The notes below the pieces were generated by a model. It was not told the origin of the DNA. It saw nothing but the letters and a program-made list of their open reading frames with translations, and did not search any database. Shown in pieces: positions 36,316 through 45,422 of a DNA stretch of 64,000 nt. Numbering within the stretch: the stretch's first letter is position 1; the number at the start of each line of letters is the position of its first letter. The DNA is from Marinobacterium arenosum (lineage in GTDB: Bacteria; Pseudomonadota; Gammaproteobacteria; Pseudomonadales; Balneatricaceae). Location of the stretch: NCBI RefSeq assembly GCF_019795155.1, contig NZ_JAILYN010000006.1, positions 1 through 64,000 on the forward strand. Reading direction: 5' to 3'. Made by a program: the position numbers and the translations under genes.

Positions 36316-36531
36316 GTTTGTCGATCTCAATCTAAGTAAAATTTAGCCATCGCCTGGCATCTGTCACCCGGCAATGGTTTCCCGCGTCATGAATCCGAAG
36401 AAGGCAGAAAGCAGCAGAAAGCGGTTCTAACAGAACGATCTAGCGCGTCTTGCACGGCTTCAAAAACAATAGCAGGAAAAACTATATACCCATTTTGCAA
36501 GGGAAACAAAGAAATTTTTTTGCTTCTTTTT

Positions 36532-37176
36532 TCAATCGTCAAGGTACTCGGTTTTTTCCTTGAATTCGCACAAATCTTCGATGATACAGGCGCCACAACG
36601 GGGCTTGCGAGCGGTGCAGACGTAGCGGCCATGCAGGATCAGCCAGTGGTGCGCATCCTGCAGGAACTCCTTGGGCACGAACCGCAGCAGCTTCTGTTCG
36701 ACTTCGTTGACGTTCTTGCCCGGTGCGATACGGGTCCGGTTCGAGACCCGGTAGATATGCGTGTCGACCGCCATGGTCGGATGGCCGAAAGCGGTATTGA
36801 GCACCACGTTAGCGGTCTTGCGTCCCACCCCCGGTAGCGCTTCCAGCGCTGTCCGGTTATCCGGCACCTCGGAGTCGTGCAGCTCGACCAGCATCCGGCA
36901 GGCCTTGATCACGTTCTCCGCTTTCGAATTGAACAGGCCGATGGTCTTGATGTACTCCTTCAGCCCCTCGACACCCAGCTCCAGGATCGCCTCCGGCGTG
37001 TTGGCGACCGGAAACAGCTGGCGGGTCGCCTTGTTGACACCGACATCGGTGGCCTGGGCCGACAGAATGACGGCGATCAGCAGCTCGAACGGATTGTCGT
37101 ATTCCAGTTCGGTAGTCGGATTGGGGTTCTGCTCCCGCAGACGGGAAAAAATCTCATGCCTTTTCTGCTTGTTCAT
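36532..37176 (-). CDS. nth: Endonuclease III
   Basis: This 214-aa DNA glycosylase/AP lyase repairs oxidised pyrimidines. The helix-hairpin-helix LEALPGVGRKTANVVL contains the catalytic Lys, and GHPTMAVDTHIYRVSNR contains the catalytic Asp. The C-terminal 4Fe-4S cluster motif is CTARKPRCGACIIEDLC (C-x6-C-x2-C-x5-C). Length is typical of the family (211 in E. coli). It stands alone here; no rnf genes, common neighbours in other genomes, are next to it. Confidence 0.97.
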   Translation of the reverse strand: MNKQKRHEIFSRLREQNPNPTTELEYDNPFELLIAVILSAQATDVGVNKATRQLFPVANTPEAILELGVEGLKEYIKTIGLFNSKAENVIKACRMLVELHDSEVPDNRTALEALPGVGRKTANVVLNTAFGHPTMAVDTHIYRVSNRTRIAPGKNVNEVEQKLLRFVPKEFLQDAHHWLILHGRYVCTARKPRCGACIIEDLCEFKEKTEYLDD

Positions 37177-37287
37177 CGAGCGGGGTGGTCCTGATAACGC
37201 GGCAAGTAAAAAACTGGCGACGGGCGACGGGCATACTTCAGAGGCCGATCAGCCACGATGCTGGCCATCTTACCGGGGCGCTGCGGA

Positions 37288-38256
37288 TTACTCCAGGCCG
37301 TAGACCGTGAAACGGTTACGGCCGGCCTGCTTGGAGCGGTACAGTGCCCGGTCGGCCTGTTCGATCCACTCGGCAGGGCCGCAGGCCTCGGAAGTCAGCT
37401 CCGCCACCCCCAGGCTGATGGTAAAGCTGATCCGCTGACCGCCATGCTCGACCTCCAGCGCCTCGGCGGCACGGCGCAGCCGTTCGCAGTAGATCTCGGC
37501 GTTGACACTGCCGGTGTCGACCAGCAGCACCCCGAACTCCTCGCCGCCGTAACGCCCGACGATATCGGTGCGGCGCGCCAACCGGGTCAGCAACGCGGCC
37601 AGTTGGCGGATCACTTCGTCGCCGGCCGGGTGGCCATAGTTGTCGTTGATCGCCTTGAAATGGTCGATATCCAGCAGCACCAAGCTGCTGGCCACCTGCC
37701 GGCGGGCAAAGCGGCTGAACTCCAGATCCAGGCACTGCTCCCAGTAGGCCCGGTTATAGAGGCCGGTCAGGCCATCCTGGCGACTGAGCGCCTTGAGCTG
37801 GGCGTTGGCCTGCTGCAACTGCAGCTTGCCGAGCGCGATATCGGTCACGTCATAGACCAGAATGCCGATATGGTTGACCTCGCCACTGGGCGAGCGTAGC
37901 GGGATCAGCGACACATTCTGGTACATATGGGCCGCCCCGCCGGTGATCGGCCGGTAACTCTTGAAACGGAACAGGTAGGGGCGCTGCTCCCAGGAGATGT
38001 AGGCCGGATTCTTCAGCATGAAAACCGCATCGAGCTTGCGCTTAAGCCAGTCGACGGGCAGGTTGGCGATCACATTGAACAGGTTGCGGCCACGGGTATC
38101 GGATGCCACCACCCCGGAGTGGTGCTCCATGAAACTGTTCCAGAGCTGCACATTGTACTGGCGATCCAACACCAGCAGCCCGACATCCAATGTCTGCAGC
38201 AGCCCCAGCTGCCAGTGCAGCTCCTCGATCGCCTGGGATTCATTCAGTGTAGTCAT
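37288..38256 (-). CDS. PAS-GGDEF diguanylate cyclase
   Basis: This 322-aa protein has a PAS-like sensor (about 15-130, VGLLVLDRQYNVQLWNSFMEHHSG) and a GGDEF domain (about 165-322) with an intact active site GGEEF at 237-241 and an inhibitory I-site RRTD five residues earlier. It should make cyclic di-GMP and be feedback-inhibited. ATG 38256 overlaps the stop of the REC-CheC gene as TGATG, so the two are cotranslated; the pair looks like a response regulator output module. An upstream in-frame ATG would lie inside that gene. Confidence 0.9.
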   Translation of the reverse strand: MTTLNESQAIEELHWQLGLLQTLDVGLLVLDRQYNVQLWNSFMEHHSGVVASDTRGRNLFNVIANLPVDWLKRKLDAVFMLKNPAYISWEQRPYLFRFKSYRPITGGAAHMYQNVSLIPLRSPSGEVNHIGILVYDVTDIALGKLQLQQANAQLKALSRQDGLTGLYNRAYWEQCLDLEFSRFARRQVASSLVLLDIDHFKAINDNYGHPAGDEVIRQLAALLTRLARRTDIVGRYGGEEFGVLLVDTGSVNAEIYCERLRRAAEALEVEHGGQRISFTISLGVAELTSEACGPAEWIEQADRALYRSKQAGRNRFTVYGLE

Positions 38257-39230
38257 CAGAAATAGGCCGCCATCTGCTCCAACTGACAGGTTGAATCTTC
38301 GGTGAACACCAGCATCAGCTCGCACTGGATATCGTACTGCTTGATCTCGTAGCGGATCGTGATCGACAGCGCCCGTTGCCATTGGTTATCGCCACCGGCC
38401 AGGCCGTCAAAGTCGCTCAGCAGGATCGGCGAGGCACGGCCGAAACTCATATCCAGCTGCTGTTCCAGGCTGCCAAGGAAGGCCGCAATCAGGGTATTGG
38501 CCATCTCCATCAACAATTCGGCCTGCAGGCTGCTATCCTCGGCCGGATCAGCCCTCAGCAGCCGCGCCAACGCCTCGAAGTTGGAATCGCGGAACAGCAG
38601 CAGCGCTTCGCCGGCGATCCCCAGCCCGACGAAGCCCTGGCAGACGGTGTGGATCTGCTGCTCGGCGGCCTCGTGCAGCTGGCCATTGAGCTCCTCCCAG
38701 GTGACGAATCTCACCTCCGGAATCGGCAGCGTCACGAACACGTTGAGCAGCCGGGCCAACAGGTCACCGGCCCGCCCCATCGCCACGTTGGCGATCTCCT
38801 GATAGTACTCCGGCAAGTCCTCCGGCCGGTCGGCGGCCAGCGCCTGCGGCTGCTGCAGTTCACTGAGCAGGCCGAACCGGCGCAACACGTCGGAGACCTC
38901 CTGCGGCGAGGTCGGCTTCTTGATGAACGCCAATGCCCCCAGCGCCATCACCCGGTCATGCGCTTCCGGCTGAATATCGCCCGACACCACGATCACCATG
39001 GCCTGCAGGTCGTCACGGCGGATCCGCTCCAGCACCTCGTAGCCGTCCATGATCGGCATATTCAGATCGAGGAACAGCAGATCGGCCCTGCCCTGACGGA
39101 TCGCCTGCAAAGCCTCGAGACCGTGCTCGGCGTGGGTCACCTCGACGTTCCACCCCTGCAGTGCCTGCGTCATCTGGCGGCGCGCCAGACGGGAATCATC
39201 ACAGATGACAATCGGTATCGCTGAGCTCAC
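38256..39230 (-). CDS. Response regulator with CheC/CheX-like phosphatase domain
   Basis: This 324-aa protein has an N-terminal receiver domain (IVICDDSRLARRQM, phospho-acceptor Asp at residue 55 in LLFLDLNMP, Lys in FIKKPTSP) and a C-terminal CheC-type domain with two active-site helices, EIANVAMGRAGD and EMANTLIAAFLGSL, both carrying the ExxN pattern. CheC-like proteins remove phosphate from CheY-type receivers. A receiver fused to its own phosphatase suggests a self-resetting signal or a phosphate sink. It is coupled to a diguanylate cyclase, so the pair may link a kinase signal to c-di-GMP. Confidence 0.88.
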   Translation of the reverse strand: MSSAIPIVICDDSRLARRQMTQALQGWNVEVTHAEHGLEALQAIRQGRADLLFLDLNMPIMDGYEVLERIRRDDLQAMVIVVSGDIQPEAHDRVMALGALAFIKKPTSPQEVSDVLRRFGLLSELQQPQALAADRPEDLPEYYQEIANVAMGRAGDLLARLLNVFVTLPIPEVRFVTWEELNGQLHEAAEQQIHTVCQGFVGLGIAGEALLLFRDSNFEALARLLRADPAEDSSLQAELLMEMANTLIAAFLGSLEQQLDMSFGRASPILLSDFDGLAGGDNQWQRALSITIRYEIKQYDIQCELMLVFTEDSTCQLEQMAAYF

Positions 39231-39405
39231 GGACGGTCCTTGCTGCGTGCATTGGTTGAAAACCGATCAGGCTATAGAAATCCATCTCGCTGCACAATCA
39301 TTAGAAATGGAGTATTTCTGAACGAGCATTTAAACAAATATACTGGCGTCAGGCCGCTCGCCTCCTTGCCCGCGACCATGCGCGCCGCCAGCTCGAGCCC
39401 GCCGC

Positions 39406-42144
39406 TCAGTGCTGCAAGCGGTAGATCTGCCAATCCTCGCTCGGCTCGTTCAGCATCATCTTCATATCGACCACATCTTCTTCCATGTTGTAGCTGTTCT
39501 TGAAGCCGAGCTTCTTCGCCAGCCCCTGCATCCCTTTATTGGATGGCAGGGTCGAGCCATAGATCTGCAAGGTGCCACGCGCCTTGCAGTAATCGATGAT
39601 TTTCTGCATCAGCACCACACCGAGCCCCTCGCCCTGCAAGTCATCGCGGATCACCACCGAGAACTCGCTGCGGATGTTGTCGGCATCGGTCACCGCCCGC
39701 ACCACACCGAGCGTCTCTTCGCCGTCGCGGTCCTGGCGCGGCGCCGAGACGATGAACGCCATCTCACGGTCATAGTCGATCTGGGTCCAGTTGGCCAGCT
39801 CCATATGGGTCGGCACACCACGGCTGTAGAAGTAGCGCAGCCGGATCGATTCCGGGCTGAGCTGGTTGTAGAACTCCAGGTGGTTGGGTTCGTCCTCGCC
39901 GCGGATCGCCCGCACCACGGCCGGCCGGCCGGAGCGGCGCAGGCGGATCTGTTCGCTCAGGTGCTCAGGATAGGGAGAGATCGCCGGCTGGGCCGGACTG
40001 CCGATCGACACTGCGATATCCAGCGCCAGGATACCGCTCTTGTTGAGCAGTAGCGGGTTGATCTCCAACCCTTTAAGTTCCGGCAGATCGACCACCATTT
40101 CGGACAGTTTCACCAGCAACTCGGCGATCTGCTCGATATCCCGCTCCGGCTGATAGCTGTTCTCGGCGATGATCCGGCTGATCCGCGATCGCTTGACCAG
40201 CTCCTTGGCCAGCGCCAGGTTCATCGGGGGCAGCATGAAGTGACGGTCGGCCAGCACGTCGACGGTGAACCCACCGCTGCCGAACAGGATCAACGGGCCG
40301 AAGGCAGGATCACGGGTGATACCGACGCTCATCTGCATCGACTGGAAGCCACGCTTCATCTCCTGCACGAAATAACCCATCCGGTGGCTGGCATCCGCCA
40401 TCCGCTCGGCTACCCGGGCATCCAGTTGGCGCACCGCGTGCTGCACCTCGCTGCCGGAATAGAGATCATAGGCCAGGTCCTGCCAACGCAGGTTACCGCG
40501 GTCATCGTAGCTGAACGGATAGACGTTGTGCCGGTGCAGCGCCTTGACCGCCACCGAGCCGCCCAGCTGCTCCGCCACCTCGGCCACCTCGTCGACCGTG
40601 CTGGCATAGCCGTTGTTGACCAGCGGGATGTCGAACAGCGTCAGCAGTTGGCTGGCCTCCGAATGGGTCAGGAAGTCGCGCTGCTGCTCGGCCGCATTGG
40701 CGATCAGCTCCCGCGCCTGGTGCAGGTTGTCGTCGTGATTGTCCTGGTACGGCGGCGGCGTCTGGCGCATCACCGCCTGGTTGCGGTGGTAATCCACCAT
40801 ATACATGAAGGCGTCGACCGCCTCTTCCGGGGTAATAAAGGTGGTGACCCCGGCGGCATTGAAATGGTTACGCGCCTCGATCGCCGTAGCCCGGCCCATC
40901 CAACTGGTCAGGATATTGCGCGGCGTGTTGCGCGCTACCGTGATTACCGCATCGGCGGTCTCGACCGCCGGTGCCAGCCGGGTCGGGGCGTGGATCACCA
41001 GCACCGCATCGACGTTCTTGTCCTTGCTCAACAGCCGGACCGCTTCGGCAAACCTCTCCGGTCTCGCATCGGCGTGCAGATCGATCGGGTTACAGCGATC
41101 CCAGTGCTCCGGCAGCACTTCGCTCAGCGCGGCGAGGGTTTCTTCGGTCAGTTCGGCCAGCTGCCCCTGCCGCCTCATCAACCGGTCCGCCGCCAGCGCC
41201 GCCGGCCCCATGCCGTTGCAGACGATCGCCAGCCGCTCGCCGCGCAGCGGTTTCATCCGCGACAGGGTTTCCAGCGCGTTGTAGAGCTGATCGGAGGTTT
41301 CCACCCGCACCGCACCGGCCCTTCGCAAGGCCGCATCATAGACCTGGTTCTCATCGGATACCCCCGGCGCCAGCGGCTGCTTCAGCTCGTAGTCGCCGAT
41401 GATGCCGGATTTCAGTACCAGCACCAACTTGTTGCGCGAGGCTGCCCGTACCGCCGAGATGAAATCCCGCGCCCGGCCGACAATCCGGTCCATCTGCAGC
41501 AGGATCGCCTGGGTATAGGGGTCCTGTGCCAGGTAGTCGATCACCGACGGCAGGTCGACATCGACCCCTTCGCCCAGTGTCAGGAAGTGGGAGAAACCGA
41601 TCTCCTGGCCGTTGGCCCAGTCGATCATCGCCGTGCCCAGCAGGCCGGACTGGCCAATGTAGGCCACCTTGCCCTTACCGATATTGACGTGCGAATAGCT
41701 GGCATTCATGTTGTGGCCCGGTACCAGCATCCCCATGCAGTCCGGGCCGAGAATGCGGATACCATAGGGATGGGCCGCCTCGCGCACCTCTTCGCGCAGC
41801 GAGCGGTCGGTGGCGCTGTCGGGACGGGACAAACCGCCGGACAGTATCATCGCCGCCTTGACCATATTGGCACCCAGTTTGCGGATGATATCCGGCACCG
41901 TAGCCGGCGGCGAACAGATGATCGCCAGGTCCGGCATCTCCGGCAGATCCTGAACGGCTTTGTAGCATTTGACGCCGTGCACCTGTTCGTAGCCCTGCGA
42001 GTTGACCGCCATCAGCCGGCCGGCATAGCCCCCCTCCAGCAGGTTCAGCAACACCACTCCACCCATGCTGTTGTCGCGCTCGGAAGCGCCAAACACCGCG
42101 ATGGATTCGGGCTTGAAGAAACGTTTCAGGTACTTGGTGCTCAA
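39406..42144 (-). CDS. Acyl-CoA synthetase (ADP-forming)-like / GNAT fusion, Pat-like protein acetyltransferase
   Basis: This 912-aa protein has a CoA-binding domain (about 1-130; IAVFGASERDNSMGGVVLLNLLEGGYAG), a succinyl-CoA ligase-like domain (about 150-460), an ATP-grasp domain (about 490-710, FDIPLVNNG..., SVAVKALH, GSGGFTVDVLADR) and a C-terminal GNAT domain (about 740-912; EGLGVVLMQKIIDYCKARG, NKGMQGLAKKLGF). This is the layout of PatZ/YfiQ protein acetyltransferases that acetylate acetyl-CoA synthetase and many metabolic enzymes. It stands alone, preceded by a 390-bp region without genes. Confidence 0.92.
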   Translation of the reverse strand: MSTKYLKRFFKPESIAVFGASERDNSMGGVVLLNLLEGGYAGRLMAVNSQGYEQVHGVKCYKAVQDLPEMPDLAIICSPPATVPDIIRKLGANMVKAAMILSGGLSRPDSATDRSLREEVREAAHPYGIRILGPDCMGMLVPGHNMNASYSHVNIGKGKVAYIGQSGLLGTAMIDWANGQEIGFSHFLTLGEGVDVDLPSVIDYLAQDPYTQAILLQMDRIVGRARDFISAVRAASRNKLVLVLKSGIIGDYELKQPLAPGVSDENQVYDAALRRAGAVRVETSDQLYNALETLSRMKPLRGERLAIVCNGMGPAALAADRLMRRQGQLAELTEETLAALSEVLPEHWDRCNPIDLHADARPERFAEAVRLLSKDKNVDAVLVIHAPTRLAPAVETADAVITVARNTPRNILTSWMGRATAIEARNHFNAAGVTTFITPEEAVDAFMYMVDYHRNQAVMRQTPPPYQDNHDDNLHQARELIANAAEQQRDFLTHSEASQLLTLFDIPLVNNGYASTVDEVAEVAEQLGGSVAVKALHRHNVYPFSYDDRGNLRWQDLAYDLYSGSEVQHAVRQLDARVAERMADASHRMGYFVQEMKRGFQSMQMSVGITRDPAFGPLILFGSGGFTVDVLADRHFMLPPMNLALAKELVKRSRISRIIAENSYQPERDIEQIAELLVKLSEMVVDLPELKGLEINPLLLNKSGILALDIAVSIGSPAQPAISPYPEHLSEQIRLRRSGRPAVVRAIRGEDEPNHLEFYNQLSPESIRLRYFYSRGVPTHMELANWTQIDYDREMAFIVSAPRQDRDGEETLGVVRAVTDADNIRSEFSVVIRDDLQGEGLGVVLMQKIIDYCKARGTLQIYGSTLPSNKGMQGLAKKLGFKNSYNMEEDVVDMKMMLNEPSEDWQIYRLQH

Positions 42145-42488
42145 TGGATCCCCCCCAACGCCGCCACTCGGCAGGTTCTCTCAACTTCGGTCGCTGGCCT
42201 ACCCTGACAAGGGGGGCTCAGATGGCGCAATTTTACAACCAAAGTCGCATCTTTGTGCAGGTGCAACATACAGAAAATCGACAACTGGTATGACCTGAAT
42301 CAGGTCGTCACCCAGCGCAGCGTATAGCACAGCCCGGTAACAACTGATTACTGGCCGGCCGACTGACAGAAACAGCCGGGCGCGGGCCGGATGGACAATT
42401 TCGGTAGGCGAAAAGGCAGGGCGTGAAGTTACAGGCAAAAAACCCGGTGGCCCTGGCCATATGTGTTCACCGGGCGGGACGGACCGAC
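42145..42488. other. Non-coding upstream region
   Basis: No gene is supported. This holds the promoter region of the acyl-CoA synthetase/GNAT gene. A GC-rich inverted repeat AAAACCCGGTG/CACCGGGC occurs at about 42440-42475, next to the terminator of the zinc-ribbon gene. Confidence 0.4.
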
Positions 42489-42510
42489 AAAAAAGGGGGC
42501 CCAGCCCCCT
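42489..42510 (-). terminator. Terminator of zinc-ribbon gene
   Basis: On the minus strand AGGGGGC pairs with GCCCCCT around a three-base loop, followed by TTTTTT. It lies 28 bp after the stop at 42539. Confidence 0.85.
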
Positions 42511-42538
42511 GTCGATGATCGCGTCGAGCGGCGCAAGT

Positions 42539-42754
42539 TTATGTCTGGCGTTCAGCCTGCGATTCCAGGGATTTCAACGCCGACCCCGGCAATAGATAGA
42601 TCCCCCGGTCGTCAAATTCGAACAGCGAACCGCAACTGCGGCACCGATAGACCCTGTCCTGCCCCACTTCCAACAGCAGTTCAAGCTCGGCATGGGGCTC
42701 CGATGCAAAGCTGGACTCAATCAAACGAATGCAGTGTTCACAATGGTGTGCCAT
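42539..42754 (-). CDS. Small zinc-ribbon-like protein
   Basis: This 71-aa protein has two CxxC pairs: HCEHCIRLIE at residues 4-8 and YRCRSCGSLFEFDD at about 36-42. Spacing fits a single zinc ribbon. It has no other domain. It stands between the acyl-CoA synthetase and YaeQ genes with its own terminator. The function is unknown; small ribbons of this kind occur as accessory or RNA/protein binding factors. Confidence 0.75.
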   Translation of the reverse strand: MAHHCEHCIRLIESSFASEPHAELELLLEVGQDRVYRCRSCGSLFEFDDRGIYLLPGSALKSLESQAERQT

Positions 42755-42862
42755 GGCTACTCTCCCGGTTGTCCGTGCTACACCTGCGGTTCGGTACCGC
42801 GCGCCTGCGTTTCTGAGCCGGACTTCATTTCCGGGGTTTCCATGCTGCCTACGGACCTGTTG

Positions 42863-43396
42863 TTACTGCAGCGATTCCAACGTCAAACTCAACGGGTCCG
42901 CATCGCCACTGAGGTAGAGCTCGCCATCGCTGATCGAAATGGATAGCGCCATGGTGCGCGAAACAAAACGATCCAGCTGCTCGACCTGAAGCCAGTCAAA
43001 ACGCTTAACGGAAAGTTTAGGCAAGGAACCGAGCGACTGCCGGTTTTTCTGCCACCAGATATCGGTTTCGCTGCCGTAAGCGTACAGCAGAACCTGCTCG
43101 GCCCGGCTGATCGCCTTGCGCATCCGCTCCGGCGTCGCCTGGCCCAATTCGATCCACTGGGCGATCCGGCCGTCGGCGGTGCAATGCCACAGATCCGGCT
43201 CGTCCTGGCTCGACAGCCCCTTGGTAAAGGACAGCTCGGCATCGTAATTCAGCGCATACACCAGCACCCGCACCATCATCCGCTGCAGGGTTTCCGAGGG
43301 ATGCTGGGCCACCGTCAACCTGAGGGTCTCGTAGACATGGCGGTCCATATCGGCCAGGTTCAGGTCGATCTTGTAGATGGTGGGTTTCAGGGCCAT
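42863..43396 (-). CDS. yaeQ: YaeQ family protein
   Basis: This 177-aa protein starts MALKPTIYKIDLNLADMDRHVY and follows the YaeQ family from end to end (HPSETLQRMMVRVLVYALNY, EPDLWHCTADGRIAQWIELGQ). YaeQ has a PD-(D/E)XK nuclease-like fold; in E. coli multicopy yaeQ compensates for RfaH loss, but the direct activity is not known. The gene is preceded by GGAGCG. It is likely expressed on its own. Confidence 0.9.
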   Translation of the reverse strand: MALKPTIYKIDLNLADMDRHVYETLRLTVAQHPSETLQRMMVRVLVYALNYDAELSFTKGLSSQDEPDLWHCTADGRIAQWIELGQATPERMRKAISRAEQVLLYAYGSETDIWWQKNRQSLGSLPKLSVKRFDWLQVEQLDRFVSRTMALSISISDGELYLSGDADPLSLTLESLQ

Positions 43397-43456
43397 GGGC
43401 GCTCCGCTGTGATTCGCTGGCTATCGGGAATTAAACGAAGCGCCGATTATAGGCGA

Positions 43457-43831
43457 TTAGCCCTGCGCGCGCCGTACCGGATTGGCCCGGCACTGCGCCG
43501 GCGAGATATCGGCCAGCGGCAGGGTCGCCAGTTCGTGCCACAGCGCCGCCGGCAACGGCCCCGTGCGCGGCCGCTCCAGCACCCGACTGGCCCGGCTGCC
43601 GTCGCCACGGCGATACTCGACATAGATGAACCAGACCGGCTGCGGCTGGCGCTGCCGGTCCTTGCGTTTGCCCTCGGCAAACCAGACATAGAGCGGGCAG
43701 CGGTAATCGCGGTGGATCAGTTGAATCGCATCGGGCAGCTCGGCGTCGCCCACGGGCACTGAGGTTTCGACCGGCACGGCACTTCCGTCCAGCCCGGCAT
43801 CCTGAAAAGAGAATGTGTGTGCTTCAAACAT
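43457..43831 (-). CDS. Hypothetical protein
   Basis: This 124-aa protein has no signal peptide or membrane segment. It contains a Trp/Tyr-rich centre (YRCPLYVWFAEG, QPQPVWFIYVEYRRG) and is rich in Arg in the second half. I do not recognise a family. It stands 60 bp upstream of yaeQ in the same direction, so they may be cotranscribed. Coding character is supported by high GC3 in frame and by a clear fit between two annotated genes. Confidence 0.6.
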   Translation of the reverse strand: MFEAHTFSFQDAGLDGSAVPVETSVPVGDAELPDAIQLIHRDYRCPLYVWFAEGKRKDRQRQPQPVWFIYVEYRRGDGSRASRVLERPRTGPLPAALWHELATLPLADISPAQCRANPVRRAQG

Positions 43832-44124
43832 GAGACGCTCCCATAACGGTTATGAGAGCTGACGTAACTGCGGGGATAACCTGAATAGTTGCCGGTATCG
43901 ACCACATCGCTGCTTGGCAGCAACCACCTTGCCCAGGTCGGCAGGTTGGCGAGGACGTCAGCCCTTCTCTTGATGTTGTTTGCTGTAACAGTTTGTACAG
44001 AGTCACCGAGTATACCGATCCCGGCGCGCGGCGCAACCCCTGGCGCACTCGGCATCCGAAGGCTGCCAGGCCGGCGGAATTGACTTACAATCGCGGCCTG
44101 ATTCTCACCCTCGGGAGCACTGCC

Positions 44125-45204
44125 ATGGACTTGAAGCTGAAACATCTGGTCATTCGCGAACTGATCAAGGAAGCCGACGACAGCCACGCCGAAGTCAGCG
44201 ATCGGGGCGGTCTGATCGACGTCCACTCGGCGATGGCCCAACAACTGTTCGAAGGGCTGATCGCCGCCTTCGCCCGGCGCAGCTCGCTGACCCACGGCTC
44301 GTTCAACCTGGAAAACGAGGCCGACTACCCGTTTATCTCCGCCTTCGAACATTACCTGCAGAGCGGCATCCAGGCGGAGGACTTTCAGCAGCTGACCGAT
44401 ATCGGCATGGCCCAGCTGGTCAGCGCGATCAGCGCACCGGCAGCCATCGCCGCCAGTGGCGGCTACGTGATCTTCACCCAGTACGGTGACGAGCGTTACG
44501 ACTACCTGCTGGTGGCGCTGGTACGCGACAAGGCCGGCATCGCGCTGGACGCCAACCTGAATCCGACCGAGGTGATGGAGGTCAACCTGGAGCAGCTGCA
44601 CCAGGCGGCACGGGTCAACCTGACCAGCTTCCAGAAAGGCCGCGACAGCTACCTGAGTTTTATCGGCAGCAAGCAGAAAGGGGAAATCACCCAATACTTC
44701 TCGGCCGCGTTCGGCTGCACCGACGTGACTCCGTCGCGTAAATCCACCGGTGAACTGATCCGCGCGGCACGCGATTTCTGCAACGAGCATGAACTGTACG
44801 AGCAGAAGGAGCAGGTGGTCGAGGATGTGGTCAGCTACCTGGAGCGGCAGCGCTCGGAGAAGCAGCACGCCAGCCTGCCGGAGATCGAGCAGTTGTTCGA
44901 CGCCTATATCCCGGACGAGAAAGTGGAACAGGTCAGCGGCACCTTCAGCAAGTTTGCCAACGGCGAGCCCTACCAGGTGAGCCAGGAGTTCCAGCCCCAC
45001 ACCAGCACCCTTAACCGGTTCGCCAAAATGAAGGCCAAGGCCGACAACTGGCAGCTGGATTTCGCCAAGCGTTCGCTGGGCGAGATGAACTCCAACAAGG
45101 AGATCGAGTTCGACGAGGCCAGCCAGACCATCACCCTGCGCCGGCTGCCGACCAAGGTGATCAACCAGATCAGGGAAGCGCTGCAGCAGAACGAGGAAAG
45201 TTGA
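44125..45204 (+). CDS. yejK: Nucleoid-associated protein YejK (NdpA)
   Basis: This 359-aa protein matches the 37-kDa nucleoid-associated protein family: MDLKLKHLVIRELIKE at the start, SSLTHGSFNLENEADYPFISAFEHYL, LVRDKAGIALDANLNPTEVMEVNLEQLHQAARVN, and GRDSYLSFIGSKQKGEITQYFSAAFGC. The protein binds DNA and interacts with gyrase and topoisomerase IV in E. coli. The start is ATG 44125 after GGGAG. It is divergent from the hypothetical gene at 43457 across a 293-bp region without other genes. Confidence 0.93.
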   Translation: MDLKLKHLVIRELIKEADDSHAEVSDRGGLIDVHSAMAQQLFEGLIAAFARRSSLTHGSFNLENEADYPFISAFEHYLQSGIQAEDFQQLTDIGMAQLVSAISAPAAIAASGGYVIFTQYGDERYDYLLVALVRDKAGIALDANLNPTEVMEVNLEQLHQAARVNLTSFQKGRDSYLSFIGSKQKGEITQYFSAAFGCTDVTPSRKSTGELIRAARDFCNEHELYEQKEQVVEDVVSYLERQRSEKQHASLPEIEQLFDAYIPDEKVEQVSGTFSKFANGEPYQVSQEFQPHTSTLNRFAKMKAKADNWQLDFAKRSLGEMNSNKEIEFDEASQTITLRRLPTKVINQIREALQQNEES

Positions 45205-45422
45205 GCGCTGCTTTCAAAAACAGGCCGCCCGCGGCACCCGCGGGCATAAAAACAGGCGGCTACAAAGCGCAGCTCCGTAGCCGCGGGCTCCGACCGCGCC
45301 AGCTGTAGGTTAGGGCAAGGTGCGAACCCCAACCTACCGCGCCACGTTCCATCGACAACGCGCCGGACCATCCGGTTCGACGCGCTGCCTGCCGCTTGAA
45401 GCCGGTCGCTTCAGGCTTCCAT
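45205..45422. other. Intergenic region with GC-rich palindromes
   Basis: A GCCCGCGGCACCCGCGGGC-type hairpin follows yejK (about 45227-45245). A second palindromic unit CTCCGTAGCCGCGGGCTCCGACCGCGCC at about 45270-45300 (shown in parts: CTCCGTAGCCG, GGGCTCCGACCG) resembles the dispersed GTAGCAGCCCGCTCCGAGGGCGAC units at 27.2-27.9 kb. No gene is supported. Confidence 0.45.
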
